From Paractinoplanes deccanensis (GTDB taxonomy: Bacteria; Actinomycetota; Actinomycetes; Mycobacteriales; Micromonosporaceae), in assembly GCF_016862115.1 (NCBI RefSeq), contig NZ_BOMI01000191.1, forward strand, positions 1-64,000: a DNA stretch of 64,000 nt. The letters run 5' to 3'. The position numbers and the translations under genes are program-made. The notes beneath the pieces were generated by a model. It was given only the letters and a program-made list of their open reading frames with translations, was not told the origin of the DNA and did no database searches. This document shows, one piece after another, positions 22,894 through 31,364 of this stretch; position 1 is the first letter of the stretch; every line of letters begins with the position of its first letter.

Positions 22894-24054
22894 CTATCCG
22901 ACGAGCAGAGGGAGCTTCTTGGGCCCGTTCATGGTCGGGTCGGGGTGCGGCCGCATCGGGCGGTCCGGATCGAGCCGGATCCGGTCGAAGCGGCGCAGCA
23001 GCACGCCGAGCGCCGCCTGCGCCTCCAGCCTGGCCAGCGGCGCGCCGAAACAGAAATGGATGCCCTTGCTGAAGGCCAGATGCGGGTTCGGCGAGCGCTC
23101 CGGGTCGAACTCGTCGGGCCGCTCGAACTGCCGCTCGTCGTGGTTGGCCGACAGCACCGAGCACACCACGATCTGGCCCGGCTCCATGGCCACGCCGCGC
23201 AGCTCGGTGGCCTTCTTCGTCACCCGCGGCACGATGCCCACGGGACTGCGGTAGCGCAGCACCTCCTCCAGCGCGGTGGGGATGACCTCCGGCCGCCGGC
23301 GCACCAGCTCCTCGGCCCCCGGGTTCTCCGCCAGGCACAGGATCGCGTTGCCGAGCCACAGGGTGACCGTGACGTGCCCGGCCAGCAGCAGCACGGTGGC
23401 GAATCCGGCGATCTCGCGGTCGGTGAGCCGCACGCCGTCGACCTCGGCCGTCACCAGGTCGCTGAGCAGGCCGGGCTCGGGCTTGGCGCGGCGCCGGACG
23501 GCCAGGTCGAGCAGGTAGTCGTGGAACGACTTGGACGCGTTCACCGCCGACTCGTTGTTCGGGTCGAACGCGCCACCGGCGTACAGGGCATCGGCCCAGT
23601 CCTTGAACTGCGGCCGGTCCCGCTCGGGCACACCCAGCAACTCGGTGATCACCGTGAGCGGCAGCGGGTAGGCGAAGTCGTCCACGAGCTCGAGCCGGCC
23701 CGGGTCGGGAGCGCGGTCGAGCAGATCCCCGGCCAGCTGCTCGATCCGGTCCTTGAGCCGCGCCACCGACCGCGGCGTGAACGCCTGGCTGACCAGGCGC
23801 CGCAGCTGGTGGTGCCGGGGCGGGTCGAGCGTGCCGATGTGCCCCTCCATGAGCTGGACCTGATCGGGATAGACGGAGCCGAAGTCCGATGAGAACGTCT
23901 CCGGGTCGTGGAGCACGCTCACCGCGTCGTCGTACCGGAAGACCTGGTAAACGCCGCTGGCCGGGTCGCGGACCACCGGGCTGTTGTCGCGCATCGTCCG
24001 GCACAAATCGAGCATCTCGAGTCCCGGCCGCACCGCTGGCGCTTCTGCCGACAT
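22894..24054 (-). CDS. Cytochrome P450 (third of three), last gene of the long operon
   Basis: This 386-residue P450 has ExxR as EEVLR and haem loop FSKGIHFCFG with the Cys ligand. The I-helix reads LLLAGHVTVT: the acidic residue usually before the conserved Thr is Val, a variant found in some actinobacterial P450s. The ATG at 24054 is chosen because GGAGG lies eight bases upstream; a TTG 15 bases earlier would consume that ribosome site. It follows the keto-acid-type methyltransferase gene by 25 bases and ends the operon containing the leu-like genes, so it may oxidise the amino-acid-derived unit rather than the polyketide. Confidence 0.9.
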   Translation of the reverse strand: MSAEAPAVRPGLEMLDLCRTMRDNSPVVRDPASGVYQVFRYDDAVSVLHDPETFSSDFGSVYPDQVQLMEGHIGTLDPPRHHQLRRLVSQAFTPRSVARLKDRIEQLAGDLLDRAPDPGRLELVDDFAYPLPLTVITELLGVPERDRPQFKDWADALYAGGAFDPNNESAVNASKSFHDYLLDLAVRRRAKPEPGLLSDLVTAEVDGVRLTDREIAGFATVLLLAGHVTVTLWLGNAILCLAENPGAEELVRRRPEVIPTALEEVLRYRSPVGIVPRVTKKATELRGVAMEPGQIVVCSVLSANHDERQFERPDEFDPERSPNPHLAFSKGIHFCFGAPLARLEAQAALGVLLRRFDRIRLDPDRPMRPHPDPTMNGPKKLPLLVG

Positions 24055-24079
24055 GATCAAAACCTCCAAGGTGTACGGG

Positions 24080-25126
24080 TCAGCCGGCCACGATCTCGTA
24101 GTAGGCGAACCGGAACGCGGTGTTCGGAGCGGAGAGGATGCGCCGGCAGGTGAGCCCGGCCGCCTCGATGACCTTCAGCCAGCCGTCGCGCGGCCGGGGG
24201 AAGCCCTGCTCGGTGAGGACGTGCACCAGGTAGAAGTCGGCGTCCGAGCCGTCGACGTACAGCTCCGGCTCGCACAGCAGCATGCCCCGGTCCGGCCCGG
24301 CGCGAAGCATGTCCGCGTACCGGCGCAGCAGGTCGACGACCGCGTCCTCGCCGTCGCGGAAGTGCTCGTGCAGCGCGCCGACCGCCACGTACAGGTCGGC
24401 CGTCTCGGCGACCTCCGCCGGCCACGACTGCGGTTTGAACGCGTCGCCGACCACGAACGAGAGACGGTCGGCCACCCCCTCGTCGTGGGCGCGGCGGGTG
24501 GCGTACCCGATGGCGTCCTCGGCGATGTCGAGGCCGAAACCACGCAGGCCGGGCTCCGAGCGCACCAGGTCGAGCAGCAGGCCGCCGGTGCCGCACCCGA
24601 GGTCGAGCACGCCACGCGCGCCGCGGTCGCGCACCACGTCCCGGACGATGCTGCCGCCGAAGCTGCGGAACAGGACCTCGCACCGCAGGCCCAGCTGCTC
24701 GGTGTCACGGTGGACGTCGATGCCGTACGTGCGGCTGCCGTCGACGAGGCCGGCGATGTTGTGCAGCACCGGCCCGTACGCGTCGACGTAGTAGCCGATC
24801 AGCGACTCGGCCACCTCGTTGAACAGCCCCTCGCCGCGCTCGGTGAGACGCCAGCGATCGCCGTCGGACTCGGCCACCTCGCGCAGCTCCAGATAGCGCA
24901 GGACCTGGCCGGTCTTCTCGGTCCGCGCGGGGTCGACGGCCAGCCGGTCCAGGGGCGTGAAGTCCCGCGACATCCGGCCGGCCACGCCGGAGCGGGCGAG
25001 ACCCACGATCGCCGTGCACAGCACGTAGGACGACGCGAGCTCGCCGGCGCCGGCCCGCGCGACCCCCTTCCAGGTGCTCTGCACCTCGTCGTCGAGAACC
25101 TTCTCGGACTTGTCGTCAACGGTCAT
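24080..25126 (-). CDS. SAM-dependent methyltransferase with winged-helix N-terminus, possible 2-keto-acid C-methyltransferase
   Basis: This 348-residue protein has an N-terminal winged-helix dimerisation region (about residues 25-130) and a SAM domain with VLDLGCGTGGLLLDL and FGLDIAEDAIGYA. Overall design, length and the segment SFVVGDAF resemble MppJ, SgvM and GlmT, which add methyl to C3 of 2-keto acids in non-ribosomal peptide pathways; classical O-methyltransferases have a related fold, so this is inference. The ATG at 25126 has GGAGGA upstream and overlaps the end of the aminotransferase gene. Lying in one operon with leu-like genes and an aminotransferase strongly favours a keto-acid or amino-acid substrate. 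Confidence 0.8.
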   Translation of the reverse strand: MTVDDKSEKVLDDEVQSTWKGVARAGAGELASSYVLCTAIVGLARSGVAGRMSRDFTPLDRLAVDPARTEKTGQVLRYLELREVAESDGDRWRLTERGEGLFNEVAESLIGYYVDAYGPVLHNIAGLVDGSRTYGIDVHRDTEQLGLRCEVLFRSFGGSIVRDVVRDRGARGVLDLGCGTGGLLLDLVRSEPGLRGFGLDIAEDAIGYATRRAHDEGVADRLSFVVGDAFKPQSWPAEVAETADLYVAVGALHEHFRDGEDAVVDLLRRYADMLRAGPDRGMLLCEPELYVDGSDADFYLVHVLTEQGFPRPRDGWLKVIEAAGLTCRRILSAPNTAFRFAYYEIVAG

Positions 25127-26312
25127 GGTGTCCTCCGCTCAGGAATTTCCGCATCCGGTCCAGGGCCTCCTCCGTACGGCCCCCGTCCCGGACGAACGTC
25201 ATGCGCACCCACCGCCGGCCGCCGGCCGGGTCGGTGAAGAAGCTGGTGCCCGGGGCCACCAGCACACCGGCCGAGCGCACCAGCTCCTCGGCCAGCAGGT
25301 CGCTGGGCCGGCCGAGGGTGTCCACCGCGGCCAGCACGAACCAGCCGCCCTCGGGCCGGGCCACGGTGAGGCCGAGCTCCGCCAGCCGGTCCACGAGGTG
25401 GTCGCGGCGCCGCTGGAAGGACGCCGAGTCGTCGGCCAGACTCGCCACGTCGACGGCGGCCGCGCCCACCTGCAGCGGGCCGGGCGCGCCGACCGTGGTG
25501 CGCTCGTGCACCCGCCGCACCGCCGCGGTGAGCGCCGGCGACGCGAGGCAGTAGCCGAGCCGCCAGCCGGACATCTGCAGCGACTTCGACAGGCTGCCGA
25601 CGACGATCGCGTGCTCGCCGGCGCCGGGCCGGCCCAGCGGCGACACGTGCCGGCGGCCGTCGTAGACGTACCCCTCGTACACCTCGTCGGTGATCAGCAC
25701 GAGGCCGTGCCGGGCGCAGAGCTCGAGCAGGCCGGCCACCTCGTCCTCGTCGAAGGCGCGGCCGGTCGGGTTGTGCGGGGTGTTGAGCAGCACGGCGCGG
25801 GTGCGCGGGGTCAGCGCGGCGCGCACGGCCGCCAGGTCGAGGCGCCAGCCGGGCCCGTCCAGCGGCACCGGGCGCGCGACGGCACCGGCCAGCTCGATCA
25901 TGCCGGGATAGTTCTCGTAGAAGGGCTCGAACAGCACGACCTCGTCGCCGGGGTCGGTGACCGCCAGCAGCGCGTTCAGCACCCCCTCGGTCGCACCGCA
26001 GGTGATGGTCACCTCGGTCGCCGGGTCGACGCTCACGCCGCGGTGGCGCCGGGCCAGCTCGGCGATCGTCTCGCGCAGGGCGAGGAGGCCCTCCGGGGGC
26101 GCGTACTGGTTGCGGCCGCCGGTGAGGGCCCCGGTGGCCGCCCGTACGGCCTCGGCGGGCGGCTCTCCCGGCGGGATGCCGAGGGCGATGTCGATGGCGC
26201 CGATCTCGGCGGCGAGCCGCATCAGCCCGGCCAGCCGCATCGACCCGATGCCGGAGACCCGGCGCGAGAGGCGGGCGCCGGCGCGCGGCGGATGCTCAAG
26301 CGAGGAGGTCAC
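25116..26312 (-). CDS. Class I/II PLP-dependent aminotransferase
   Basis: This 398-residue fold-type I aminotransferase has TPHNPTGRAF (PLP-contacting Asn), ITDEVYEGY (Asp under the pyridine nitrogen), SLSKSLQMSGWRLGY (Schiff-base Lys) and a C-terminal RMTFV Arg that binds the substrate carboxylate. It would convert the 2-keto acid made by the leu-like enzymes into an amino acid or run the reverse. It starts at GTG 26312, overlapping the leuB-like stop by 17 bases, and overlaps the next methyltransferase gene by 11 bases. Exact substrate is unknown. Confidence 0.9.
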   Translation of the reverse strand: MTSSLEHPPRAGARLSRRVSGIGSMRLAGLMRLAAEIGAIDIALGIPPGEPPAEAVRAATGALTGGRNQYAPPEGLLALRETIAELARRHRGVSVDPATEVTITCGATEGVLNALLAVTDPGDEVVLFEPFYENYPGMIELAGAVARPVPLDGPGWRLDLAAVRAALTPRTRAVLLNTPHNPTGRAFDEDEVAGLLELCARHGLVLITDEVYEGYVYDGRRHVSPLGRPGAGEHAIVVGSLSKSLQMSGWRLGYCLASPALTAAVRRVHERTTVGAPGPLQVGAAAVDVASLADDSASFQRRRDHLVDRLAELGLTVARPEGGWFVLAAVDTLGRPSDLLAEELVRSAGVLVAPGTSFFTDPAGGRRWVRMTFVRDGGRTEEALDRMRKFLSGGHHDR

Positions 26313-27324
26313 GGATCGCCTCCCCCGCCGCCCGGGTGCCGAGCGAGCCGCCGATGTCGGCCGTGCACCGCCCGTCGGCCACCGCGCGATCGGTCGCGGC
26401 GCGCACGGCCGCGGCCTCGTCCCGATGCCCGAGCCGGTCGAGCAGCAGCGCCGCGGACAGCACGGCGCCGATCGGGTTGGCGGTGTCCGTGCCGGCGATG
26501 TCCGGCGCGCTGCCGTGCACCGGCTCGTAGAGGCCGAACCCGGTGCCGGGGTTCAGGTTCACCGAGGCGGCCGTGCCCAGGCCCCCGGCCAGCTCGGCCG
26601 CGAGATCGCTGAGAATGTCGCCGTAGGAGTTGTTGGTCACGATCACCTCGAACTGGGTCGGGTCCTGCACCAGCCGCATCGCCGCGACGTCGACGTACAG
26701 GTGGGTGGTCTCCAGGTCCGGGCGCTCGGCGCACGCCGCGCGCCACAGGCGCTGCCAGACCCGTCCGCCGTTGGGCACGGCGTTCGACTTGTCGACCATG
26801 CACACCGCCCGCGACGCGGCCGACATCGCGTAATCGATGACCCGCCGCACGCCGAGGTGGGTGGTGACCTCGGTGTCGATGGCGACCTCGGCCTCGGTCC
26901 GCGACCGCAGCGCGCCGCCGATGTCGGCGTACAGGCCCTCGGTGTTCTCCCGCACGATGGCGCAGTCGATCTCCCGGCGGCCGGCCCGGCGCAGCGGGCT
27001 GAGCCGGGCGTCCAGCAGGCGCACCGGCCGGTAGTTGACATAGAGGTCCAGCTCGAAACGCAGGCGCAGGAGAACGTCGCGGGCATACCGGGTGCCCGCC
27101 GCGCGCGGGTCGCCGACCGCGCCGAGCAGGGTGCCCGCGCTGCCGGTGATCCGCTTGAGGTCGACCTCGGAGAGCGCCACGCCGGTCTCCAGGAAGGTGC
27201 CCGCGTTGACGTGGTCGAGGACGTCGAGCTCCAGCCCCAGGCCGAAGGCGCCGAGCACCAGCAGGGCCTGCTCGGTCACCTCCGGCCCGATGCCGTCGCC
27301 GGGGATCACGGTGATCCGGGTCAT
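26296..27324 (-). CDS. LeuB-like beta-decarboxylating dehydrogenase
   Basis: This 342-residue enzyme belongs to the isopropylmalate/isocitrate/tartrate/homoisocitrate dehydrogenase family (N-terminal VIPGDGIGPEV, metal-site SYGDILSDL, NAD-site EPVHGSAPDIAGT). It oxidises and decarboxylates a 2-hydroxy-3-carboxy acid to a 2-keto acid one carbon longer than the input. The substrate loop reads RENTEGLY; ordinary actinobacterial LeuB reads REGTEGPY. It is therefore closer to the tartrate/homoisocitrate type and may serve a substrate other than isopropylmalate. The ATG is at 27324, five bases after the leuD-like stop. It supplies the last step of the chain-extension cassette. Confidence 0.88.
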   Translation of the reverse strand: MTRITVIPGDGIGPEVTEQALLVLGAFGLGLELDVLDHVNAGTFLETGVALSEVDLKRITGSAGTLLGAVGDPRAAGTRYARDVLLRLRFELDLYVNYRPVRLLDARLSPLRRAGRREIDCAIVRENTEGLYADIGGALRSRTEAEVAIDTEVTTHLGVRRVIDYAMSAASRAVCMVDKSNAVPNGGRVWQRLWRAACAERPDLETTHLYVDVAAMRLVQDPTQFEVIVTNNSYGDILSDLAAELAGGLGTAASVNLNPGTGFGLYEPVHGSAPDIAGTDTANPIGAVLSAALLLDRLGHRDEAAAVRAATDRAVADGRCTADIGGSLGTRAAGEAIRDLLA

Positions 27325-27329
27325 CGCCC

Positions 27330-27932
27330 TCACCCGGCCCGGGCCGCGCCGAAGACCGGCAGCCAGTGCGGCCGGCCGCGCTCGTACGCGGCGATGCGGT
27401 CGCCGTCGGCCAAGGTCACCGCGATGTCGTCCTGCCCGTCGAGCAGCAGCCGGCGGGCCCGCGGATCGACCTCGAACGCCTGCCGGCCGCCGTCCCAGCG
27501 CACCTCGCACGCCACCAGGTCCACGGTGACCAGGAACCCCGGATCGCGGTCGGCCGCGTCCAGCAGGCCGGACACGACCGCGTCCGGCAGCTGCACGGCG
27601 AGCAGCCCGTTCTTCAGCGCGTTGCGCCGGAAGATGTCGCCGAAGCTCGGCGCCAGCACCGCGGCGATGCCCCAGTCCCGCAGGGCCCAGACGGCGTGCT
27701 CGCGGGAGCTGCCGGTGGCGAAGTTCGGCCCGGCGACGAGCACCGAGCCGCCGGCGCGGGCCGGGTCGTTGAGCACGAAGTCGTCCGCCTCCCGCCAGCG
27801 GGCGAACAGCCCGTCCGCGTACCCGGTCTTGGTGAGCCGGCGGCAGAAGCGGCTCGGGATGATCTGGTCGGTGTCCACGTCGCTGCGGCGCAGCGGCAGG
27901 ACCCGCCCGGTGTGGTCGGTCAGCGGTTCCAC
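27330..27932 (-). CDS. leuD: Isopropylmalate isomerase small subunit (LeuD-like)
   Basis: This 200-residue protein is the small, swivelling subunit of an aconitase-type isomerase. It shows the family motifs SDVDTDQIIPSRF, FATGSSREHAVWAL and DIFRRNALKNGLL. With the LeuC-like partner it moves the hydroxyl of a 2-alkylmalate. Start is GTG 27932. It follows leuC by 28 bases and precedes the leuB-like gene by five bases. Confidence 0.92.
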   Translation of the reverse strand: MEPLTDHTGRVLPLRRSDVDTDQIIPSRFCRRLTKTGYADGLFARWREADDFVLNDPARAGGSVLVAGPNFATGSSREHAVWALRDWGIAAVLAPSFGDIFRRNALKNGLLAVQLPDAVVSGLLDAADRDPGFLVTVDLVACEVRWDGGRQAFEVDPRARRLLLDGQDDIAVTLADGDRIAAYERGRPHWLPVFGAARAG

Positions 27933-27960
27933 GCGCGTGCCTCTCGCTTCCAGTCGTCGT

Positions 27961-29361
27961 TCAGCTCAGGTCCGCGGGCGCGGCGAGACGCCCGGCGACC
28001 GCGGTGGCCGCCGCCACGGCGGGCGACACCAGGTGGGTGCGCGCGGTGTCGCCCTGCCGGCCCTCGTAGTTGCGGTTGGAGGTGGACGCGCAGCGCCGCG
28101 GCCCGCTGAGCCGGTCGGCGTTCATGCCCAGGCACATCGAGCACCCGGACAGCCGCCACTCCGCGCCGGCCGCCCGGAAGACCTCGTGCAGGCCCTCCCG
28201 CTCGGCCTGGTCGCGCACCTGCATCGAGCCGGGCACGACGAGCATGCGCACCGACGGCGCCAGCACCCGCCCGCGCAGCACCGCGGCCGCCGCCCGCAGA
28301 TCCTCGATGCGCCCGTTGGTGCAGGAGCCGAGGAAGACGGTGTCGACCTCGATGTCGCGCATCCGGGTGCCGGGCTCCAGGGCCATGTACTCCAGGGCTC
28401 GGCGGGCGGCGGCCCGCTCGGCGGCGTCGGTGAACCGCGCCGGGTCCGGCACCGCCTGGCTGAGCGGAACCGCCTGACCGGGGTTGGTGCCCCAGGTGAC
28501 GACCGGGCTGAGCGCGCCGACCTCGAGCGTCACCGTGCGGTCGAAGACGGCGCCGGGATCGGTGTGCAGCGTCGACCAGTGCGCCAGCGCCTCGTCCCAG
28601 TCCGTTCCGGCCGGCCGCCGGGGGCGGGTGGCGAGGTACTCGAAGGTGACCTCGTCCGGCGCCACCATGCCGGCCCGCGCCCCGGCCTCGATGCTGAGGT
28701 TGCACAGGGTCATCCGGCTCTCCATGGACAGACCGCGGATCGCCGCGCCGCGGTACTCCAGGACGTGGCCGCGCGCGCCGTTCGCCCCGATCTCGGCCAG
28801 CAGCGCCAGCATGAGGTCCTTGGCGGTCACGTCCGGCGGCAGCGTGCCGGTGAACTCCACGGCCATCGTGCGCGGCCGCGGCATCGGGAGCGTCTGCGTC
28901 GCCAGCACGTGCTCGACGTCGCTGGTGCCGACGCCGAACGCGAGAGCGCCGAACGCGCCGTGCGTCGAGGTGTGGCTGTCGCCGCAGACCACCGTCATGC
29001 CCGGCTGGATCGCGCCCAGCTCCGGCCCGACCACGTGCACGATGCCCTGCCGCGCGTCGCCGTGCGGGAAGAGCTCGATGCCGTGCTCGGCGCAGTTGCC
29101 GCGCAACCGCGCGACCTGCTCGACGCTGATCGGATCGGTGATCGACAGGCTGTCGGTGGGCACGTTGTGGTCCTCGACGGCCAGCGTGAGATCGGGCCGC
29201 CGCACCTTGCGGCCGGCCAGGCGCAGGCCGTCGAAGGCCTGCGCCGAGGTCGCCTCGTGCACCAGGTGGGCATCGACGTAGAGCAGGTCGGGGCCGTCGG
29301 AGCCGGACGGGATGCGGTGGGCGTCCCAGATCTTCTCGACCAGCGTGCGCGGTTCGCTCAC
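27961..29361 (-). CDS. leuC: Isopropylmalate isomerase large subunit (LeuC-like)
   Basis: This 466-residue aconitase-family subunit has all three 4Fe-4S cysteines: [13 protein letters not shown] and [31 protein letters not shown] is also conserved. Length equals the E. coli enzyme. It starts at GTG 29361, overlapping the leuA-like stop by four bases (GTGA), so the genes are coupled. It isomerises a 2-alkylmalate to the 3-alkylmalate. Its motifs look like canonical LeuC, so C5 and somewhat larger substrates are plausible. Confidence 0.93.
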   Translation of the reverse strand: MSEPRTLVEKIWDAHRIPSGSDGPDLLYVDAHLVHEATSAQAFDGLRLAGRKVRRPDLTLAVEDHNVPTDSLSITDPISVEQVARLRGNCAEHGIELFPHGDARQGIVHVVGPELGAIQPGMTVVCGDSHTSTHGAFGALAFGVGTSDVEHVLATQTLPMPRPRTMAVEFTGTLPPDVTAKDLMLALLAEIGANGARGHVLEYRGAAIRGLSMESRMTLCNLSIEAGARAGMVAPDEVTFEYLATRPRRPAGTDWDEALAHWSTLHTDPGAVFDRTVTLEVGALSPVVTWGTNPGQAVPLSQAVPDPARFTDAAERAAARRALEYMALEPGTRMRDIEVDTVFLGSCTNGRIEDLRAAAAVLRGRVLAPSVRMLVVPGSMQVRDQAEREGLHEVFRAAGAEWRLSGCSMCLGMNADRLSGPRRCASTSNRNYEGRQGDTARTHLVSPAVAAATAVAGRLAAPADLS

Positions 29362-30530
29362 GCCCGCGCTCGCAGGGTCGCGGCCAGCCGCTCGCGCACC
29401 ACGTTCAGCTCGTCGGCCCGGCCGTCCGGGCGCTCGGAGACATATTCGAGGTACAGCCGGTCGACCACCTTCTCGTCGACCGGCTCGCCGAGGTCCTCGA
29501 GCAGGTAGCGGATGATCGCGCGGCCGGAGTGCCGGCCGACCAGCAGCGAGCGCTCCCGATCGAACCGGTACGGGTTGATGAACTCGTACGTCGCCGGGTT
29601 CTTGAGGATGCCGTCCTGGTGGATGCCGGCCTCGGTGGCGAACGCGTTGTCCCCGAAGATCGCCTTGTTGCGCGGCGCCGGCATGCCGATCGTCTCGGAG
29701 AGCATCTGGAACGTGCGGTAGAGGTGCTCCAGCCGGACGCTCGTGGTGGCGCCGAAGCACTCGCCCTTGTAGGCCAGCGCGGCCGCCAGCTCCTCGACCG
29801 GCGTGTTGCCGGCCCGCTCCCCGATGCCGGCCAGCGTGGCCTGCACCTCGTCGGCGCCCGCCTCGATGCCGGCCAGGGCGTTGGCCAGCGACAGCCCGAG
29901 GTCGTCGTGGCAGTGCGTGGAGAGCTTGACGTCGTCCGGCAGCAGCGATCGCACCATGGCGCACAGGTCGCCGTACTCCTGCGGGGTGGCGCAGCCGGTG
30001 GTGTCGGCCAGGATGACCGTCGTGACACCGGCCGACAGCGCCTCGGTCACCAGCGCCTCGATCAGGTCCTTCTCGCCGCGGCTGGCGTCCTCCACCCCGT
30101 ACGAGACGTCCTGCGCGCCCATCTCGTGCGCGAACCGGATCGCCTCGCCGGTCTCGCGCACCGCCTCGGCCCGGGAGATGCCCCGCTTGTACCGCAGGTG
30201 CAGATCGCTGCCGGTGCCGCAGATCTGCACCTGGTGGTTGGGGCCGGTGCCGCCCGCCTCGATGGAGAGCTTGACGTCGGCGATGGACGTGCGGTTGAAG
30301 GTGGCGAACCGCGCGGTGGTGAGCGCCGCGGCGATGAGCCGGGTGGCCTCGAAGTCCACAGGGGACGATCCGGGGTAGCCGGCCTCGATGATGTCGGCGC
30401 CGTAGTCCTCGATGGCCAGCGCCAGCCGCACCTTCTGCTCGGCCGTCATGGCGTTGCCGGGAGCCTGCTCGCCGTCGCGCAGCGTCGCGTCGAACAGCGA
30501 GATGCGCCGCGGTGACGTCGCTTCGTTCAT
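29358..30530 (-). CDS. leuA: 2-isopropylmalate synthase-like enzyme lacking the regulatory domain
   Basis: This 390-residue enzyme condenses acetyl-CoA with a 2-keto acid. The TIM-barrel motifs are present: [21 protein letters not shown] with the metal-binding HxH, and [11 protein letters not shown]. It ends near LRARA right after the catalytic subdomains. Housekeeping LeuA proteins run 510-650 residues and carry a C-terminal leucine-binding domain that is absent here, so it should escape leucine inhibition. Methylthioalkylmalate and homocitrate synthases have the same short build. The ATG at 30530 is five bases after the upstream methyltransferase stop. It starts the leuA-C-D-B block. Confidence 0.92.
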   Translation of the reverse strand: MNEATSPRRISLFDATLRDGEQAPGNAMTAEQKVRLALAIEDYGADIIEAGYPGSSPVDFEATRLIAAALTTARFATFNRTSIADVKLSIEAGGTGPNHQVQICGTGSDLHLRYKRGISRAEAVRETGEAIRFAHEMGAQDVSYGVEDASRGEKDLIEALVTEALSAGVTTVILADTTGCATPQEYGDLCAMVRSLLPDDVKLSTHCHDDLGLSLANALAGIEAGADEVQATLAGIGERAGNTPVEELAAALAYKGECFGATTSVRLEHLYRTFQMLSETIGMPAPRNKAIFGDNAFATEAGIHQDGILKNPATYEFINPYRFDRERSLLVGRHSGRAIIRYLLEDLGEPVDEKVVDRLYLEYVSERPDGRADELNVVRERLAATLRARA

Positions 30531-30535
30531 GATGT

Positions 30536-31342
30536 TCAGCCCTTCCGGGCGGCGACGATCAGCACGCAGCCCAGCTCGCCCGTCATCTGGCCGACCATGC
30601 TCTCGGCCGCTTCCGCCTGCTCGGGTGTGAAGTTGAGGATCTTCGCCAACTCGTCGCGGTTGTCGTAGGTGATGTCGGTCATCATCGAGAAGGAGGGCGC
30701 CACGTTCGCCGAGATGTCCTCGAGCTCGACGACCTCGAGGCCGGCCTCGGCCAGCAGGGCCGGATATCCGTCGAGCCGGGGCAGCGCGCCCGGCTGGCCG
30801 GCGCGGTCGCGGGCCTCGTCCGCACTGATCTCCTCGCGGTCGAACAGGTCGGTGAGGACCACCCGGCCGCCCGGCCTCACCACCCGGCCCGCCTCCTTCA
30901 GGGCACGGGCACGGTCCATGTGCACGATGGACTCGAACGCCAGCACCGCGTCGAACGAGGCGTCCGGGAACGGCGTGGCCATGCCGTCGGCGACCTGGAA
31001 CCGCACCCGGTCGGCCAGCCCCTCGGCCGCCGCCCGCTCGCCGGCCACCCCGATCTGGTACGGGCTGATCGTGATGCCGACGACGTCGGCGCCGGTCGCC
31101 CGGGCCACCCGGACCGCCGGCTTGCCCAGCCCGCAGCCCACGTCGAGGACCCGCTGCCCGGCGCCGACGCCGAGCTTGGGGATCAGCAGGTCGGTGAAGC
31201 GGTCGGTCGCCTCGGACACCGACGCCTTGTCGTCCGGGCCGAGCCAGTACGCGAAGTGGAAGTTGTCGTCCCACACCCGGCGCAGCAGCGGGCCGACCAT
31301 CTCGTAGTAGTCCATCGCCGGGAAGGCTTCCTGGGTTTCCAT
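30536..31342 (-). CDS. SAM-dependent methyltransferase (class I, RebM/sterol-type)
   Basis: This 268-residue methyltransferase has [16 protein letters not shown] (SAM loop), [11 protein letters not shown] and the acidic SAM contact VRFQVADG. The N-terminal [22 protein letters not shown] segment resembles small-molecule methyltransferases of the RebM and sterol C-methyltransferase group. The ATG at 31342 has AGGAG upstream. It lies between the N-hydroxylase and leuA-like genes in the same operon. It could methylate the N-hydroxyl oxygen, the nitrogen or carbon of the amino-acid-derived unit, or the polyketide; sequence alone cannot decide. Confidence 0.88.
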   Translation of the reverse strand: METQEAFPAMDYYEMVGPLLRRVWDDNFHFAYWLGPDDKASVSEATDRFTDLLIPKLGVGAGQRVLDVGCGLGKPAVRVARATGADVVGITISPYQIGVAGERAAAEGLADRVRFQVADGMATPFPDASFDAVLAFESIVHMDRARALKEAGRVVRPGGRVVLTDLFDREEISADEARDRAGQPGALPRLDGYPALLAEAGLEVVELEDISANVAPSFSMMTDITYDNRDELAKILNFTPEQAEAAESMVGQMTGELGCVLIVAARKG

Positions 31343-31364
31343 GGTTCTCCTTCGATCGGTGTGA

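Noticed and set aside
30531-31274. Longer N-terminus for the LeuA-like protein
   Set aside because: It would overlap the upstream methyltransferase gene in another frame; the reading before MNEATS has no LeuA features.
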